Shown here: positions 6,893 to 15,270 of the stretch, one piece after another
How the letters are laid out: every line of letters starts with the position of its first letter
How positions within the stretch are numbered: position 1 is the stretch's first letter
Source: an uncultured Bacteroidales bacterium
GTDB taxonomy: Bacteria; Bacteroidota; Bacteroidia; Bacteroidales; UBA932
Reading direction: 5' to 3'
Length of the DNA: 21,800 nt
Assembly (NCBI GenBank): GCA_937899055.1
Contig: CALBPX010000033.1
Coordinates: forward strand, 1-21,800
Made by a program: the position numbers and the translations under genes
The notes under the pieces: model-generated
Seen by the model: only the letters and a program-made list of their open reading frames with translations
Told to the model about the DNA's origin: nothing
The model's database searches: none

Positions 6893-7387
6893 ATGAGATA
6901 CTTTATACGTTCTGTCAAATGCCTTGTGCTGGTAGCCATTCTTTTTACCATTGTGGTTCTTGCCATGTTCTATCTCAGCGAACATGACAGCAGCCTCAGA
7001 CCCTGGGATCTGTTCTGCGGCAACTGGAAAAAGATCATCCTGTTTTTTGTAGCCTATGCTGCCGTATATCCGCTGATTGGCTACAGCAAGAGGGACGTTC
7101 CCTTCGGAGAAGGATTTTCGGCCAGAAGGCAGGAGATTGCCAACCTTCTCCGCCAGATGAACCTCGTTCCCTCATCCCCTGAAAATGGAACAGTTGCTCC
7201 CAATGTCCTCAAACTGCACAACAACAGCGGTTTCGTGCGGGTTTTAAGGCTGTTTGAAGACACTGTAACCCTCACCGAGAACGAAGGCATAGTTACCGTT
7301 GAGGGCCAAAGGAAAGATGTGGTCAGAGTTTCCATGAGGCTGGAGGATTACCTCCGCAAAAGAGCAGAAAACCAGGAACAACAATAA
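6893..7387 (+). CDS. Two-helix inner membrane protein, unknown function
   Basis: A 164-residue protein with two N-terminal hydrophobic helices (about residues 7-27, LVLVAILFTIVVLAMFY, and 44-61, KIILFFVAYAAVYPLIGY), separated by a short polar loop. A soluble domain of about 100 residues follows, with a beta-rich stretch VRVLRLFEDTVTLTENEGIVTVEG and an acidic/basic tail ending in QEQQ. I do not recognise a named domain. The layout (two helices, then a small cytoplasmic or periplasmic domain) is seen in conserved Bacteroidales hypothetical proteins. It is followed after 11 bp by the DUF2007 gene, so the two likely share the promoter at 6849. Confidence 0.8.
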   Translation: MRYFIRSVKCLVLVAILFTIVVLAMFYLSEHDSSLRPWDLFCGNWKKIILFFVAYAAVYPLIGYSKRDVPFGEGFSARRQEIANLLRQMNLVPSSPENGTVAPNVLKLHNNSGFVRVLRLFEDTVTLTENEGIVTVEGQRKDVVRVSMRLEDYLRKRAENQEQQ

Positions 7388-7398
7388 CATCCATCGCC

Positions 7399-7641
7399 AT
7401 GAGAACCTTGAAAAAATACCTCAACGCCTTTTCGGCCAACATAGCAAAGGGTATGCTGGAAAACGAAGGAATCAGGGCCGAAGTGATCCACCAGAACATC
7501 CCTTACATGGGCATTTCTGATAAGCTTGCAGTGGAACTTATCGTAAACGACGAGGACTACGAAAGGGCTAAAAAACTTCTGGAACAAGCCGAGCAGGACA
7601 TGATGCGCCTCAGCGATGATGCGGACGTAGCTTCTGAGTAA
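7399..7641 (+). CDS. DUF2007-family small protein
   Basis: An 80-residue protein resembling the DUF2007 family (putative signal-transducing protein, ferredoxin-like fold). The pattern AFSANIAKGMLENEGIRAEVI near the N-terminus is the typical 'source of the segment, then E-x-x-GI-x-A' signature, followed by a beta-strand VELIVNDEDYERAKKLLEQ, where the family keeps a V-x-V-x-x-x-D-x-x-x-A motif. It has no enzyme residues. It ends 2 bp before the stop codon of the convergent DUF3109 gene. Function in this family is not established. Confidence 0.75.
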   Translation: MRTLKKYLNAFSANIAKGMLENEGIRAEVIHQNIPYMGISDKLAVELIVNDEDYERAKKLLEQAEQDMMRLSDDADVASE

Positions 7642-7643
7642 CG

Positions 7644-8225
7644 CTATTGTTTGTCAAGCAGTTCCGCTGCCTGACAAAGCTGAGAATAAAAATCCTTGCC
7701 GAATTTATGTATTATGGGTTCCCTCAGGAACTCATAAACTTTTATGCCCTTCTGGCGGCCGTTCGTAAAGGCTGCCGAGCAAAGATGTTCGCGGCTCAGC
7801 ATCAGACCTGTGCTGCCCGTAGAAAACTTCTTGAGCCTTATAGGAAATATCCAGCACGAAAGAGGTTTGCGGAAGGTTCCCCGGCCTTTTTCAAAACCTT
7901 TTTCAACGGCGCAGAATGTGTTTCCTGAGGCGTCAGTTACGGAATAGGCACAGCGGCCGTCGCCCTTTACCAGCGGAGTTACTTCGTCGCCGTCCGAATC
8001 TATGATGCTGAATCCTTGAGTTTCCACCGCCAACTTGCCGTCCGGAGCCATAAATGGAGCATAGCCAGAATACCGGCTTTTCAGGCAATCCGCCTCTCCT
8101 TCTTCCAACGGAGCTCCGCTGTCGCCTACGATGCAGCAGCATCCCTGACAGTCGGAATAGTTGCAGCAGAAATATTCCGTAAGAATTTCCGTGCTTACAA
8201 GGCAGTTGTCTATTTCTATGATCAT
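7644..8225 (-). CDS. DUF3109 family cysteine-rich protein
   Basis: A 193-residue protein of the DUF3109 family, common in Bacteroidota. The N-terminus is MIIEIDNCLVSTEIL followed by the cysteine cluster FCCNYSDCQGCCCIVGDSGAP, then further cysteines in GRCAYSV, NTFCAVEKGF, KPLSCWIFPIR and REHLC. This spacing resembles the CxxxCxxCC cluster of the YkgJ/UPF0153 proteins, thought to bind metal (zinc or iron-sulfur). The KPLSC-x-x-FPIR segment and the end EFLREPIIHKFGKDFY match the family as I know it. Role unknown. It begins 10 bp after the end of the M16-like gene and is probably translated from the same transcript. Confidence 0.85.
   Translation of the reverse strand: MIIEIDNCLVSTEILTEYFCCNYSDCQGCCCIVGDSGAPLEEGEADCLKSRYSGYAPFMAPDGKLAVETQGFSIIDSDGDEVTPLVKGDGRCAYSVTDASGNTFCAVEKGFEKGRGTFRKPLSCWIFPIRLKKFSTGSTGLMLSREHLCSAAFTNGRQKGIKVYEFLREPIIHKFGKDFYSQLCQAAELLDKQ
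7650..7678. terminator. Hairpin at the DUF2007/DUF3109 junction, possible terminator
   Basis: TTTGTCAAGCAG (7650-7661) pairs with CTGCCTGACAAA (7667-7678): 12 positions with one A-C mismatch and a 5-nt loop. No T-run follows on either side, so intrinsic termination is unproven. It lies in the last codons of the DUF3109 gene. Confidence 0.25.
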
Positions 8226-8235
8226 GGCCGGCGGC

Positions 8236-11106
8236 TCAGTCTATGTCAAAGAAATTCTTGATGAATTCGTTTTCTCTCAGAAGCTGCAGGGTAGGAATGT
8301 CGGCCGTGGTTCCGTCCATTACCACCGTAATCCTGTTTCCTTCCAGAACGCTCTTGAGGAAGGAGCAGAAATCCTGTTTTGTCAGAGAATTCAGAGTTTC
8401 GGGCAAGGCAGAAAGGTCTTTACCGGACATCTGCTTGGTTTCCAGAAAGTCCAGCCAGTATTCATGGGTAGATGACACTGCATCAAACTTTTCTTTGAAC
8501 TGCTTTTTCATCAAGGCAAAATCAGGGTCTGAAATCTGACCCCTGGATGCCGCACCAAGCTTTTCGGTCAGCTTTTCTATGCAGGAATGTACACTCGCCG
8601 AGTCTGTTTCAAATATCATATCCAGAGAATAGATATGCTCCGGATAATAGTTTACCTTGCCCTTTACATTGTACAGCGGAACGCTGGTGTAAAGGTCGTT
8701 CCTGAATATGCGGCTTGTGAAATCTTCCAGCATGGCACTCAGGACTATGTTCTTGGGCGTGAGTTCCTTGGCGCATGAGAGGGTGAGTGAGGCATAACTC
8801 CGGGGCACATTCATCTTAACCAGGAACCGCCTTTCTTTGTGGCCCTTGGAAAGATAGTTCGGAACTACAATCCAGTTTTCGCGCTTGGAAACATCTCCTG
8901 GAATTCCGCCTATGTATTTTTGGGCCAGTTCCTTGTACGACGATGCATTGCGGCCGGCAAATATGAATACAAAATCAGCCGCATTGCTGAACCTTTGGCT
9001 GAGTACTCCGTGAGCATTGTCATAACCATAGGATGAAACTTCTTCTTCGGTTATCCTGCGCACAAACTGCTTGTTGGAATTACGGTAGTAGGCTACGGTA
9101 TCTCTGAAGATAGTATGAGGCGAAAGACTGTTGTATTTGAGGTCGTACAGAACCTTTTTGGTGTAAATGTCAAAGGCAGCATCGTCTTTACGGCGGTCTG
9201 TCATGTTAAGATATATGGCCTGCATCAGTTTCTCTGCCGACGGGGCTATGGCAAATCCGTCCATCTGCTCCGTGTTCTGGTCTATCTTTGAAGACAGGGA
9301 AAGATGGTTGTAGTCATACAGACGGCTCATGTTTGCATAGGATATGTCTGCTATCTTTCCCACGCCCAAAAGCCCGTTGTAATAGTCTTGGTTTCCAAGC
9401 GTTGCTCCCTTTATGAGAGAAAAGCCGCCTTTGCTCACTGCCCTGAAAAACAGGGTGTCGGATTCCTGCGGAAGGTCTTTGAATATGACGATGGCTCCGT
9501 TGGACAGAACCATCGTAAGGGTTCCGTACCGGATATCCTCCGTTTCGGAAATCACCGTAGAGGAAAGTTCCGGAGTTACAGAAGGCCATTCCGGAAGAGA
9601 ACTCTCTCCGGAGAGCAGCGGACGGTCAAGAGGCTGGGAATATGCTGCAAGCATCCTTTCTTTTGAAATCTGGTTCACGCCCTCCGCCTTTGGAACAAAA
9701 CATGAAATGACAATGTTGCTGTCCTGAGCCATGGTTGCCGCCGCATATTCGGTTATCTTATTGTGGTTCAAAGAAAACAGCACTTCCTTCATTATCTCAA
9801 ACTGCATCTCGGTAGAAGCCAGGCCATAGCCTCCGTAGTAGGACCTGAGGGCCCGGTCGAGATAGACTTCGTTTCCGGCTGTGGCGCGGTTGTCGTAGAA
9901 AGACTCCAGGCTCTTCCAGTAAACATCCGATACCTTGGTATATTCCCTTGCATCTATGCCGTGGTCCGCAAGCTTCTTTATCTGGGCGCTCATGAAAGAT
10001 ATCGCTGAGTAAAGACTGCCCGGAAGGGTTTCAAAAGACAGGTTTATGGCACTGCTCTTTTCTATTCCCATGAACGGCCCCTTTTCTATGCTGACATTGT
10101 AAACCGGAAGGTTCTCGTTCAATATTCCTTCTTCTATCCTTCCTTTCAGCAAATGCAATATAGCTCCGTCCATAAAATCCTGAATATAAGGCAGGTTTGT
10201 TGTCTTATACTTGTCTTTGAGGGGCTGCTTCAGAAGGCTGATGGAAACTATGCATTTTTCAAATTCGTCGTCCTGCATCACAAAAGTCTTTACGCCTGAG
10301 AAGGGTTTAGGCTCATACCATGTGCGCTTTGTGCTCTTGAGAGGTTTGGGTATGGTTGAAAACACAGATTTTATCTGAGTTTCCAGTTTTGCCGGATCTA
10401 CATCCCCTACAACAATCACACATTGCAGTTCCGGACGGCACCAGTTGTAGTAGAAACTTCTCAGGTCCTTTGAATTTATGGTATTTACACTGCGGATTTC
10501 TTCCGGGCGGAGCTGATTGCCGTAAGGGCTTTTAGGGTAAAGCTCCTTAAGCAGATCTACCTCCATACGGTGCAAGGGAGTCCAGCTACCGAGTATCCTT
10601 TGGGCAAGGGTGGAACGCTCCGGAGCAATGTCGCTCTCGTCAACGTTTATGGAACTCATCCAGTTGTACAGAATAAGCAGTGCGGAGTCTATGGTGTTTG
10701 ATCTTCCGATAGGTATATCCTTGATTGTGTATGTAATACGGTCTGCGCCCGTAGAAAAAGACACGCCGTCTGTTCCAACACCCAGCGTCTTCAGATAATC
10801 CATTATGGCCGTGCCCTCAAAGTTTCTGGTACCCTTTGTGGCAAGTTGCTGAAGCAGCATGAACGAACCTCTGTCCGAACCATTCTCCAATGAAGTTCCA
10901 ACTTTTTGGGCCACGCAGAAAGTGGCGGTGGATTTTTGGGCCTGGTTTTTGATAATGATGTAGGAAAGGCCGTTGGAAAGGGCTCCCTTCTTGACCCTTG
11001 GATCGTCCGGAAGCGTAGGCAGATCCTTGGTGGAAGACTGGGAAAAAAGAGCCGACGGCAACACAACCGCCAATGCCAGTATCAGTATGCAAGATAACTT
11101 CTTCAT
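8236..11106 (-). CDS. Secreted M16-family peptidase-like protein, zinc site lost
   Basis: A 956-residue protein with a signal peptide (MKKLSCILILALAVVLPSALFSQ), then a two-half M16 (pitrilysin/insulysin-type) architecture. The start KKGALSNGLSYIIIKN and the downstream KGTRNF are standard M16 surroundings. The inverted zinc motif HxxEH, expected in the first half inside GLAHFLEHMAFKGT, is instead GSFMLLQQLATKGT: His to Met83, Glu to Gln86, His to Gln87. No other HxxEH was found in the protein. The second half (about 520 onward) has the degenerate non-catalytic M16C look usual for these proteins. It is therefore probably a non-catalytic homologue, acting as a partner or binding protein in the periplasm or outer membrane. 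First gene of a unit with DUF3109. Confidence 0.88.
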   Translation of the reverse strand: MKKLSCILILALAVVLPSALFSQSSTKDLPTLPDDPRVKKGALSNGLSYIIIKNQAQKSTATFCVAQKVGTSLENGSDRGSFMLLQQLATKGTRNFEGTAIMDYLKTLGVGTDGVSFSTGADRITYTIKDIPIGRSNTIDSALLILYNWMSSINVDESDIAPERSTLAQRILGSWTPLHRMEVDLLKELYPKSPYGNQLRPEEIRSVNTINSKDLRSFYYNWCRPELQCVIVVGDVDPAKLETQIKSVFSTIPKPLKSTKRTWYEPKPFSGVKTFVMQDDEFEKCIVSISLLKQPLKDKYKTTNLPYIQDFMDGAILHLLKGRIEEGILNENLPVYNVSIEKGPFMGIEKSSAINLSFETLPGSLYSAISFMSAQIKKLADHGIDAREYTKVSDVYWKSLESFYDNRATAGNEVYLDRALRSYYGGYGLASTEMQFEIMKEVLFSLNHNKITEYAAATMAQDSNIVISCFVPKAEGVNQISKERMLAAYSQPLDRPLLSGESSLPEWPSVTPELSSTVISETEDIRYGTLTMVLSNGAIVIFKDLPQESDTLFFRAVSKGGFSLIKGATLGNQDYYNGLLGVGKIADISYANMSRLYDYNHLSLSSKIDQNTEQMDGFAIAPSAEKLMQAIYLNMTDRRKDDAAFDIYTKKVLYDLKYNSLSPHTIFRDTVAYYRNSNKQFVRRITEEEVSSYGYDNAHGVLSQRFSNAADFVFIFAGRNASSYKELAQKYIGGIPGDVSKRENWIVVPNYLSKGHKERRFLVKMNVPRSYASLTLSCAKELTPKNIVLSAMLEDFTSRIFRNDLYTSVPLYNVKGKVNYYPEHIYSLDMIFETDSASVHSCIEKLTEKLGAASRGQISDPDFALMKKQFKEKFDAVSSTHEYWLDFLETKQMSGKDLSALPETLNSLTKQDFCSFLKSVLEGNRITVVMDGTTADIPTLQLLRENEFIKNFFDID

Positions 11107-11127
11107 ATCCTAAAATTGAGCTTGGTG

Positions 11128-11135
11128 CAAAATTA
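11128..11135 (-). promoter_or_regulatory. Candidate -7 element for the M16-like gene
   Basis: On the minus strand this reads TAATTTTG, an exact TAnnTTTG match, 21 bp before the ATG at 11106. No clear -33 box at the usual distance. Confidence 0.4.
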
Positions 11136-11159
11136 AACATAATATTGAATTTTTGTGTG

Positions 11160-11191
11160 TTTGCGGGATATATCCATTTTTAGTATTTTTG
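11160..11191 (+). promoter_or_regulatory. Bacteroidota-type promoter of the 11236-18400 gene run
   Basis: TTTG (11160-11163), 20 bp spacer, then TATTTTTG (11184-11191): exact matches to both boxes at the expected spacing. Transcription would start near 11198, giving a leader of roughly 38 nt before the TPR gene. It is the best promoter match in the window. Confidence 0.7.
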
Positions 11192-11235
11192 CAACCGCCT
11201 GTTTTGAAATTAAGAACTAAACAAACTATACAGAG

Positions 11236-12153
11236 ATGAAAAGAATCACCAAACTTTTTTTGACCGCGGCAGTGGTACTGTTTGCGGGAAGCGTATTTGC
11301 CCAGGATATGACTCAGGCCGGCGAATTCTATCAGAAAGGCACAGAGGCATATCAGGCCGGTAACGAGATGGAAGCAGTAAAGAATTTCAAGGAAGCCTTG
11401 AAGATTGCAGAAGCTGCGGGCGAAGAAGGCGTAGAGATGGTTCAGGGTTGCAAAGACATGATTCCTCAGATTCTTCTCTCTGCAGCCGGCAAAATGGTTG
11501 CAGCAAAGGACTATGCAAATGCAGAAACCACTTACAACGAGGCTTTGGAGGCAGCCAAGAGCTTTGGAAATGAAGCCGTTGCCAAGAATGCCGAAACCAA
11601 GCTGGCGCAGATTCCTCTGCAGCAGGGCGGCGAGGCTCTGAACGCCGGCAATACAGAAGAGGCTATAGGTCTTTTCCAGAAAGCAGTTGAAAGAGATGCA
11701 AACAACGCTAAGGCTCACCTGTTCCTCGGTATGGCTCTCAACAAAGCCGGCAAGAGCGCAGATGCAGAGGCTTCTCTCATCAAGGCTAAGGAGCTCGGCG
11801 ATGCAAATGCTGAAAAGACTCTCTCTCAGATGTATGTTGCCTCAGCCAACGAAGCCATGAAGGCAAAGAAGTTTTCGGAGGCAATATCCACAGCTGAAAA
11901 GGCTTTGGCAATAGCCCCCAACCCTACCGCCAGCCTCATTGCAGGTATGAGCGCATATCAGGCAAAGAACTGGAACAAGGCAATTGCCCACCTTCCGAAC
12001 GCACCTGCTTCTGCACAGAACCTCTACATTCTTGCTTCGTGCTACGAAAATGCAGGCAAGAAGGCTCAGGCTTGCGCAACTTACAGAAAGGTCACAGGCG
12101 ACGCCAAATTCGGACCTACTGCAAAGCAGAAGCTGGCAAAGCTCGGTTGCTAA
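11236..12153 (+). CDS. Secreted TPR repeat protein
   Basis: A 305-residue protein with a signal peptide (MKRITKLFLTAAVVLFAGSVFAQ, cleavage probably after VFA) and at least five tetratricopeptide-like units. Examples are AGEFYQKGTEAYQAGNEMEA, GGEALNAGNTEEAIGLFQKA, AHLFLGMALNKAGKSADAE and ANEAMKAKKFSEAISTAEKA, with the classical A-x-x-x-G...A spacing. The last unit is YILASCYENAGKKAQACATY. TPR proteins are scaffolds for protein binding; the partner is unknown. The protein is probably periplasmic. It is the first gene of the plus-strand run, with rlhA beginning 12 bp after it. Codon use is like its neighbours. Confidence 0.88.
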   Translation: MKRITKLFLTAAVVLFAGSVFAQDMTQAGEFYQKGTEAYQAGNEMEAVKNFKEALKIAEAAGEEGVEMVQGCKDMIPQILLSAAGKMVAAKDYANAETTYNEALEAAKSFGNEAVAKNAETKLAQIPLQQGGEALNAGNTEEAIGLFQKAVERDANNAKAHLFLGMALNKAGKSADAEASLIKAKELGDANAEKTLSQMYVASANEAMKAKKFSEAISTAEKALAIAPNPTASLIAGMSAYQAKNWNKAIAHLPNAPASAQNLYILASCYENAGKKAQACATYRKVTGDAKFGPTAKQKLAKLGC

Positions 12154-12165
12154 AGTTCTCTTTGG

Positions 12166-14043
12166 ATGCACGGGCTTGAACTGCTCTCACCGGCCAAAAA
12201 TTCGGATATCGGCATGGCAGCCATTGACTGCGGTGCCGATTCCGTTTATATTGCCGCTCCAAAGTACGGGGCCCGGCAACAGGCCGGCAATTCCTTTGAA
12301 GACATTTCAAGGCTTTGCAGCTATGCCCACCGGTTTGGGGCAAAGATATACCTGACCCTGAACACCATACTGTACCAAGACGAACTCAAGGAAGCCCAGG
12401 CGTTTCTGTGGCAGGCTCATGAATGTGGCATAGATGCCGTAATAGTACAGGATCTTGCCCTCCTGAAGATGGAACGCCCACCTGTTCCGTTTTTTGCTTC
12501 CACCCAAACAGACATACGAACTCCCGAAAAGGCGGCCCTGTTGGAAAAGCTCGGTTTCCAGAGGCTCATTCTGGCCCGGGAACTGACTCTGAAACAGATA
12601 AGGGAAATCCGGAAAGCCACCTCCGTACCCCTGGAATCTTTTGTACACGGCGCCCTGTGCGTAAGCTACAGCGGACAGTGCTACCTTTCAAGATACCTCA
12701 CCGGAAGAAGCGCCAACCGGGGAGAATGTGCTCAGGCCTGCCGGTCAGACTATGATCTTGTGGATCAGGACGGAAGGGTTCTGGTAAAAGACAGTCCGCT
12801 GCTGTCGCTGAAAGATATGGACCGGTCCTCCAGGCTGGAAGACCTGATAGACGCCGGCATTACCTCCTTCAAGATAGAAGGCCGGCTCAAGAACATTTCA
12901 TACGTAAAGAACATAGTAAGAAAGTACGACCTTGCCCTGAACCGGATTATAGCAAAGGACAACGCTGCCGGAGGGGTTCTTTGCAGAAGTTCTCTGGGGC
13001 ATAGCCGCGCCGGTTTCACACCAGACGAAGACAAGACTTTCAACCGCGGCTACACAGACTTTTACCTGGACGGCAAAAGGGGCCGCTGGAAAAGCCTCGA
13101 TTCCGCAAAATCCATGGGCCAGTACATTGGTAAAGTAGGCAGCGTACAAGGGGGCGGAAAGTCTTTCGTAAGTTTTTCTTATACTCCAGCGTCCGATGGC
13201 AACAATCTGAAAGACAGAACCATCCATAACTCAGACGGGCTTTGCTTTGTCTGTGGCAACAAAATCCTCAGCGGCAACCGCGCCAGCAGATGCAACGGCA
13301 ACACAGTAGAACTGTTTACCAAGGAAACCGATATCAGAAAGGGCGATGACATCTACCGGAACTATGATGCCGAGTTTGAAAAACAGCTGGAAAACATTCC
13401 GGCAAGAGTCATGGATGTTTTTCTGGATATCTTCCTCAGCGATGGCCATATTACGGTTCAGGCAGACGGCAACCGGTTCCGTAAAACATTCACCTTCTTC
13501 CTCAAGGGCGAACGGGCCGAAAACCCGGATCTGGCAAAGAGCCTCGTAAAAAATCAGTTGGGCAAAACAGCCCTGCATTTTTCGTTCTCAGTCCGCAGCC
13601 TGGACGGAGACGATATCTATTTCTACAGAACCTCCGCGCTGAACGGCGTAAGAAACGCCCTGGCCTCTCAGCTTGAAGCCCACCTCCAGGAAAACGCAAA
13701 GCAACAGGATGAGCTTCAGGCAAAAGGAATCGCCGAGAAAAAAGAACTCAGGCCCCTTGCAGAAAAGGCTTTCCGAGACGGAGGGGGGTCCTACCTGAGG
13801 AACTGCTCCAACAGTTTGGCAAAAGAAGTTTATGCGGAACTTGGTATGGCCAACGTAAAACCTTCATACGAACAGGAACCTCCAAAGGACGCCGTGCTCA
13901 TGAGGTGCAAATACTGCATACGCTTTCAACTGGGTATGTGCCCCAACGACGGAAAGAAGCTTTATCTGAGGAACGGCAAAAACACTCTTGCCCTGGAATT
14001 TAACTGCAAGCGGTGCGAAATGCTGGTTAAGGCGTTGGAATAA
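12166..14043 (+). CDS. rlhA: U32 family protein, RlhA-type 23S rRNA hydroxylation protein
   Basis: A 625-residue cytoplasmic protein of the peptidase U32 family (PF01136), closest in my memory to E. coli RlhA (YdcP), which is needed for 5-hydroxylation of C2501 in 23S rRNA. Shared marks are ELLSPAKNSDIG at the start, the GADSVYIAAPKYGAR segment, NTILYQDEL, VQDLALLKM, the FVHGALCVSYSGQCYLS motif, GRSANRGECAQACR, KDMDRSSRLEDLIDAG and SFKIEGRLK. The cysteines of these motifs probably hold an iron-sulfur cluster. A C-terminal cysteine set (CKYCIRFQLGMCPN, then FNCKRCEM) is also family-typical. A DUF3656-like domain fills the middle. Starts 12 bp after the TPR gene and ends 28 bp before holB. Confidence 0.85.
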   Translation: MHGLELLSPAKNSDIGMAAIDCGADSVYIAAPKYGARQQAGNSFEDISRLCSYAHRFGAKIYLTLNTILYQDELKEAQAFLWQAHECGIDAVIVQDLALLKMERPPVPFFASTQTDIRTPEKAALLEKLGFQRLILARELTLKQIREIRKATSVPLESFVHGALCVSYSGQCYLSRYLTGRSANRGECAQACRSDYDLVDQDGRVLVKDSPLLSLKDMDRSSRLEDLIDAGITSFKIEGRLKNISYVKNIVRKYDLALNRIIAKDNAAGGVLCRSSLGHSRAGFTPDEDKTFNRGYTDFYLDGKRGRWKSLDSAKSMGQYIGKVGSVQGGGKSFVSFSYTPASDGNNLKDRTIHNSDGLCFVCGNKILSGNRASRCNGNTVELFTKETDIRKGDDIYRNYDAEFEKQLENIPARVMDVFLDIFLSDGHITVQADGNRFRKTFTFFLKGERAENPDLAKSLVKNQLGKTALHFSFSVRSLDGDDIYFYRTSALNGVRNALASQLEAHLQENAKQQDELQAKGIAEKKELRPLAEKAFRDGGGSYLRNCSNSLAKEVYAELGMANVKPSYEQEPPKDAVLMRCKYCIRFQLGMCPNDGKKLYLRNGKNTLALEFNCKRCEMLVKALE

Positions 14044-14071
14044 TCGCCCATCGGATGTATATTTGCAGACT

Positions 14072-15268
14072 ATGATATTTTCTGAAATTGCAGGACATAA
14101 AGAATTGGCGGACCAACTCAGGAACATGGTCCGCTCCGGAAGGATGCCGCACGCAGTATTGCTGAGCGAGCAGAGCGGCTGCGGAGCGCTGCTTCTGGCA
14201 TTGGCTACCATACAGTTCATGTTCTGCAAGACAAGAAAAGCCATTGCAGGCGGAGACGACACATGGGTGGTAAAGGGCCTGTTCGGCGACGAGCCCAGCA
14301 GCCTTCCCACGGACGATTCTTGTCAGGTCTGCTCTTCCTGCATCAAGGTGCGCAACCTTTCGCACCCGGACTTCCACTTCATCTTTCCCATAAACACCAC
14401 CCAGATTGTAGAAAAAGGCAAGAAGGTTGCCATAGACGCCTATTATGAAATCTTCCGCAACCTGATAAAGGAAAATCCCTATTTCAGCGAACAGGACCTT
14501 TACAAAGCCATGGAGCTGGAAAACAAGATGGGTCTGATTGGCGTAAACGAGGCTTCCTGGCTGATAAACAAGCTGAGTTTCAGCGCATACGAGGGAGGCC
14601 AGAAAGTTGTGCTGATGATGTGGCCGGAGAGAATGAATCTTGAGGCCGCAAACAAACTGCTGAAAAGCATAGAAGAGCCCACGGAAGACACCTATTTCTT
14701 CCTGATAACCAACGCCCCCGGAAAAATCATCCAGACCATCAGATCCAGATGCCGGCTGATAGAGGTTCCGCCCATAGATAAGGAATCGCTGAGCAATGCC
14801 ATAGCAGAAAAATACCACATGGATAAAGATAAAGCCGCCGTGTGGGCCGCCTGCGCCCAGGGAAGTTTCGGAAGGGCTATGGAACTCATAGAGGAAAGCG
14901 AAGACGAAGCGGCGGATTTTGATGATTTTGAGCAGCTTGTGACTTCTGCCGCAAAAAAGGACCTGCCGGACCTTATAAATATGGCAGCCGACCTTGCAAG
15001 AAGGGGAAAGGAGGCTCAGAAGAACTTCTGCCGGAGTGCCCTTAAAACCCTCAGGCAGATTTATATGATCCAGCTCCGGAAAGAGGAAATAGCATATCTG
15101 AACCCCAATCACGGGCAAAAGATTGAGGCTCTTGCAAAGCTTCTGAAGAATGAGGCTTTTGACAAGTATTACGATATATTCAACGATACCATAGAGTGCA
15201 TAGAAAGAAACGTGAATGCAAAATTCATCTTCAGCGATTTGTGCAATGCTCTCTATCTAAACATTTGA
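14072..15268 (+). CDS. holB: DNA polymerase III subunit delta'
   Basis: Clamp-loader subunit that, with delta and the DnaX subunits, opens the beta clamp for replication. An in-frame upstream ATG at 13988 lies inside rlhA; the ATG at 14072 gives MIFSEIAGHKELADQLRNM, the normal family start, and 398 residues. The P-loop is degenerate (SEQSGCGALLLAL, residues 32-44, the Lys replaced by Ala), as expected for delta', which does not bind ATP. A zinc-binding cysteine set is C52, C84, C87, C90. The SRC motif is at residues 225-227. Other family segments are EAANKLLKSIEEPTE and FFLITN. In Bacteroidetes holB is often beside PSP1/ricT, as here (2-bp gap). Confidence 0.93.
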   Translation: MIFSEIAGHKELADQLRNMVRSGRMPHAVLLSEQSGCGALLLALATIQFMFCKTRKAIAGGDDTWVVKGLFGDEPSSLPTDDSCQVCSSCIKVRNLSHPDFHFIFPINTTQIVEKGKKVAIDAYYEIFRNLIKENPYFSEQDLYKAMELENKMGLIGVNEASWLINKLSFSAYEGGQKVVLMMWPERMNLEAANKLLKSIEEPTEDTYFFLITNAPGKIIQTIRSRCRLIEVPPIDKESLSNAIAEKYHMDKDKAAVWAACAQGSFGRAMELIEESEDEAADFDDFEQLVTSAAKKDLPDLINMAADLARRGKEAQKNFCRSALKTLRQIYMIQLRKEEIAYLNPNHGQKIEALAKLLKNEAFDKYYDIFNDTIECIERNVNAKFIFSDLCNALYLNI

Positions 15269-15270
15269 CA

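Noticed and set aside
7647..8475. Plus-strand open frames opposite DUF3109 and the M16-like gene
   Set aside because: They lie antisense to well-supported genes and have no recognisable domain, so they are shadows of the real coding frames.
14027..15118. 363-codon minus-strand frame opposite holB
   Set aside because: It is fully antisense to holB, which has clear family motifs; the product has no recognisable domain and no promoter was seen.
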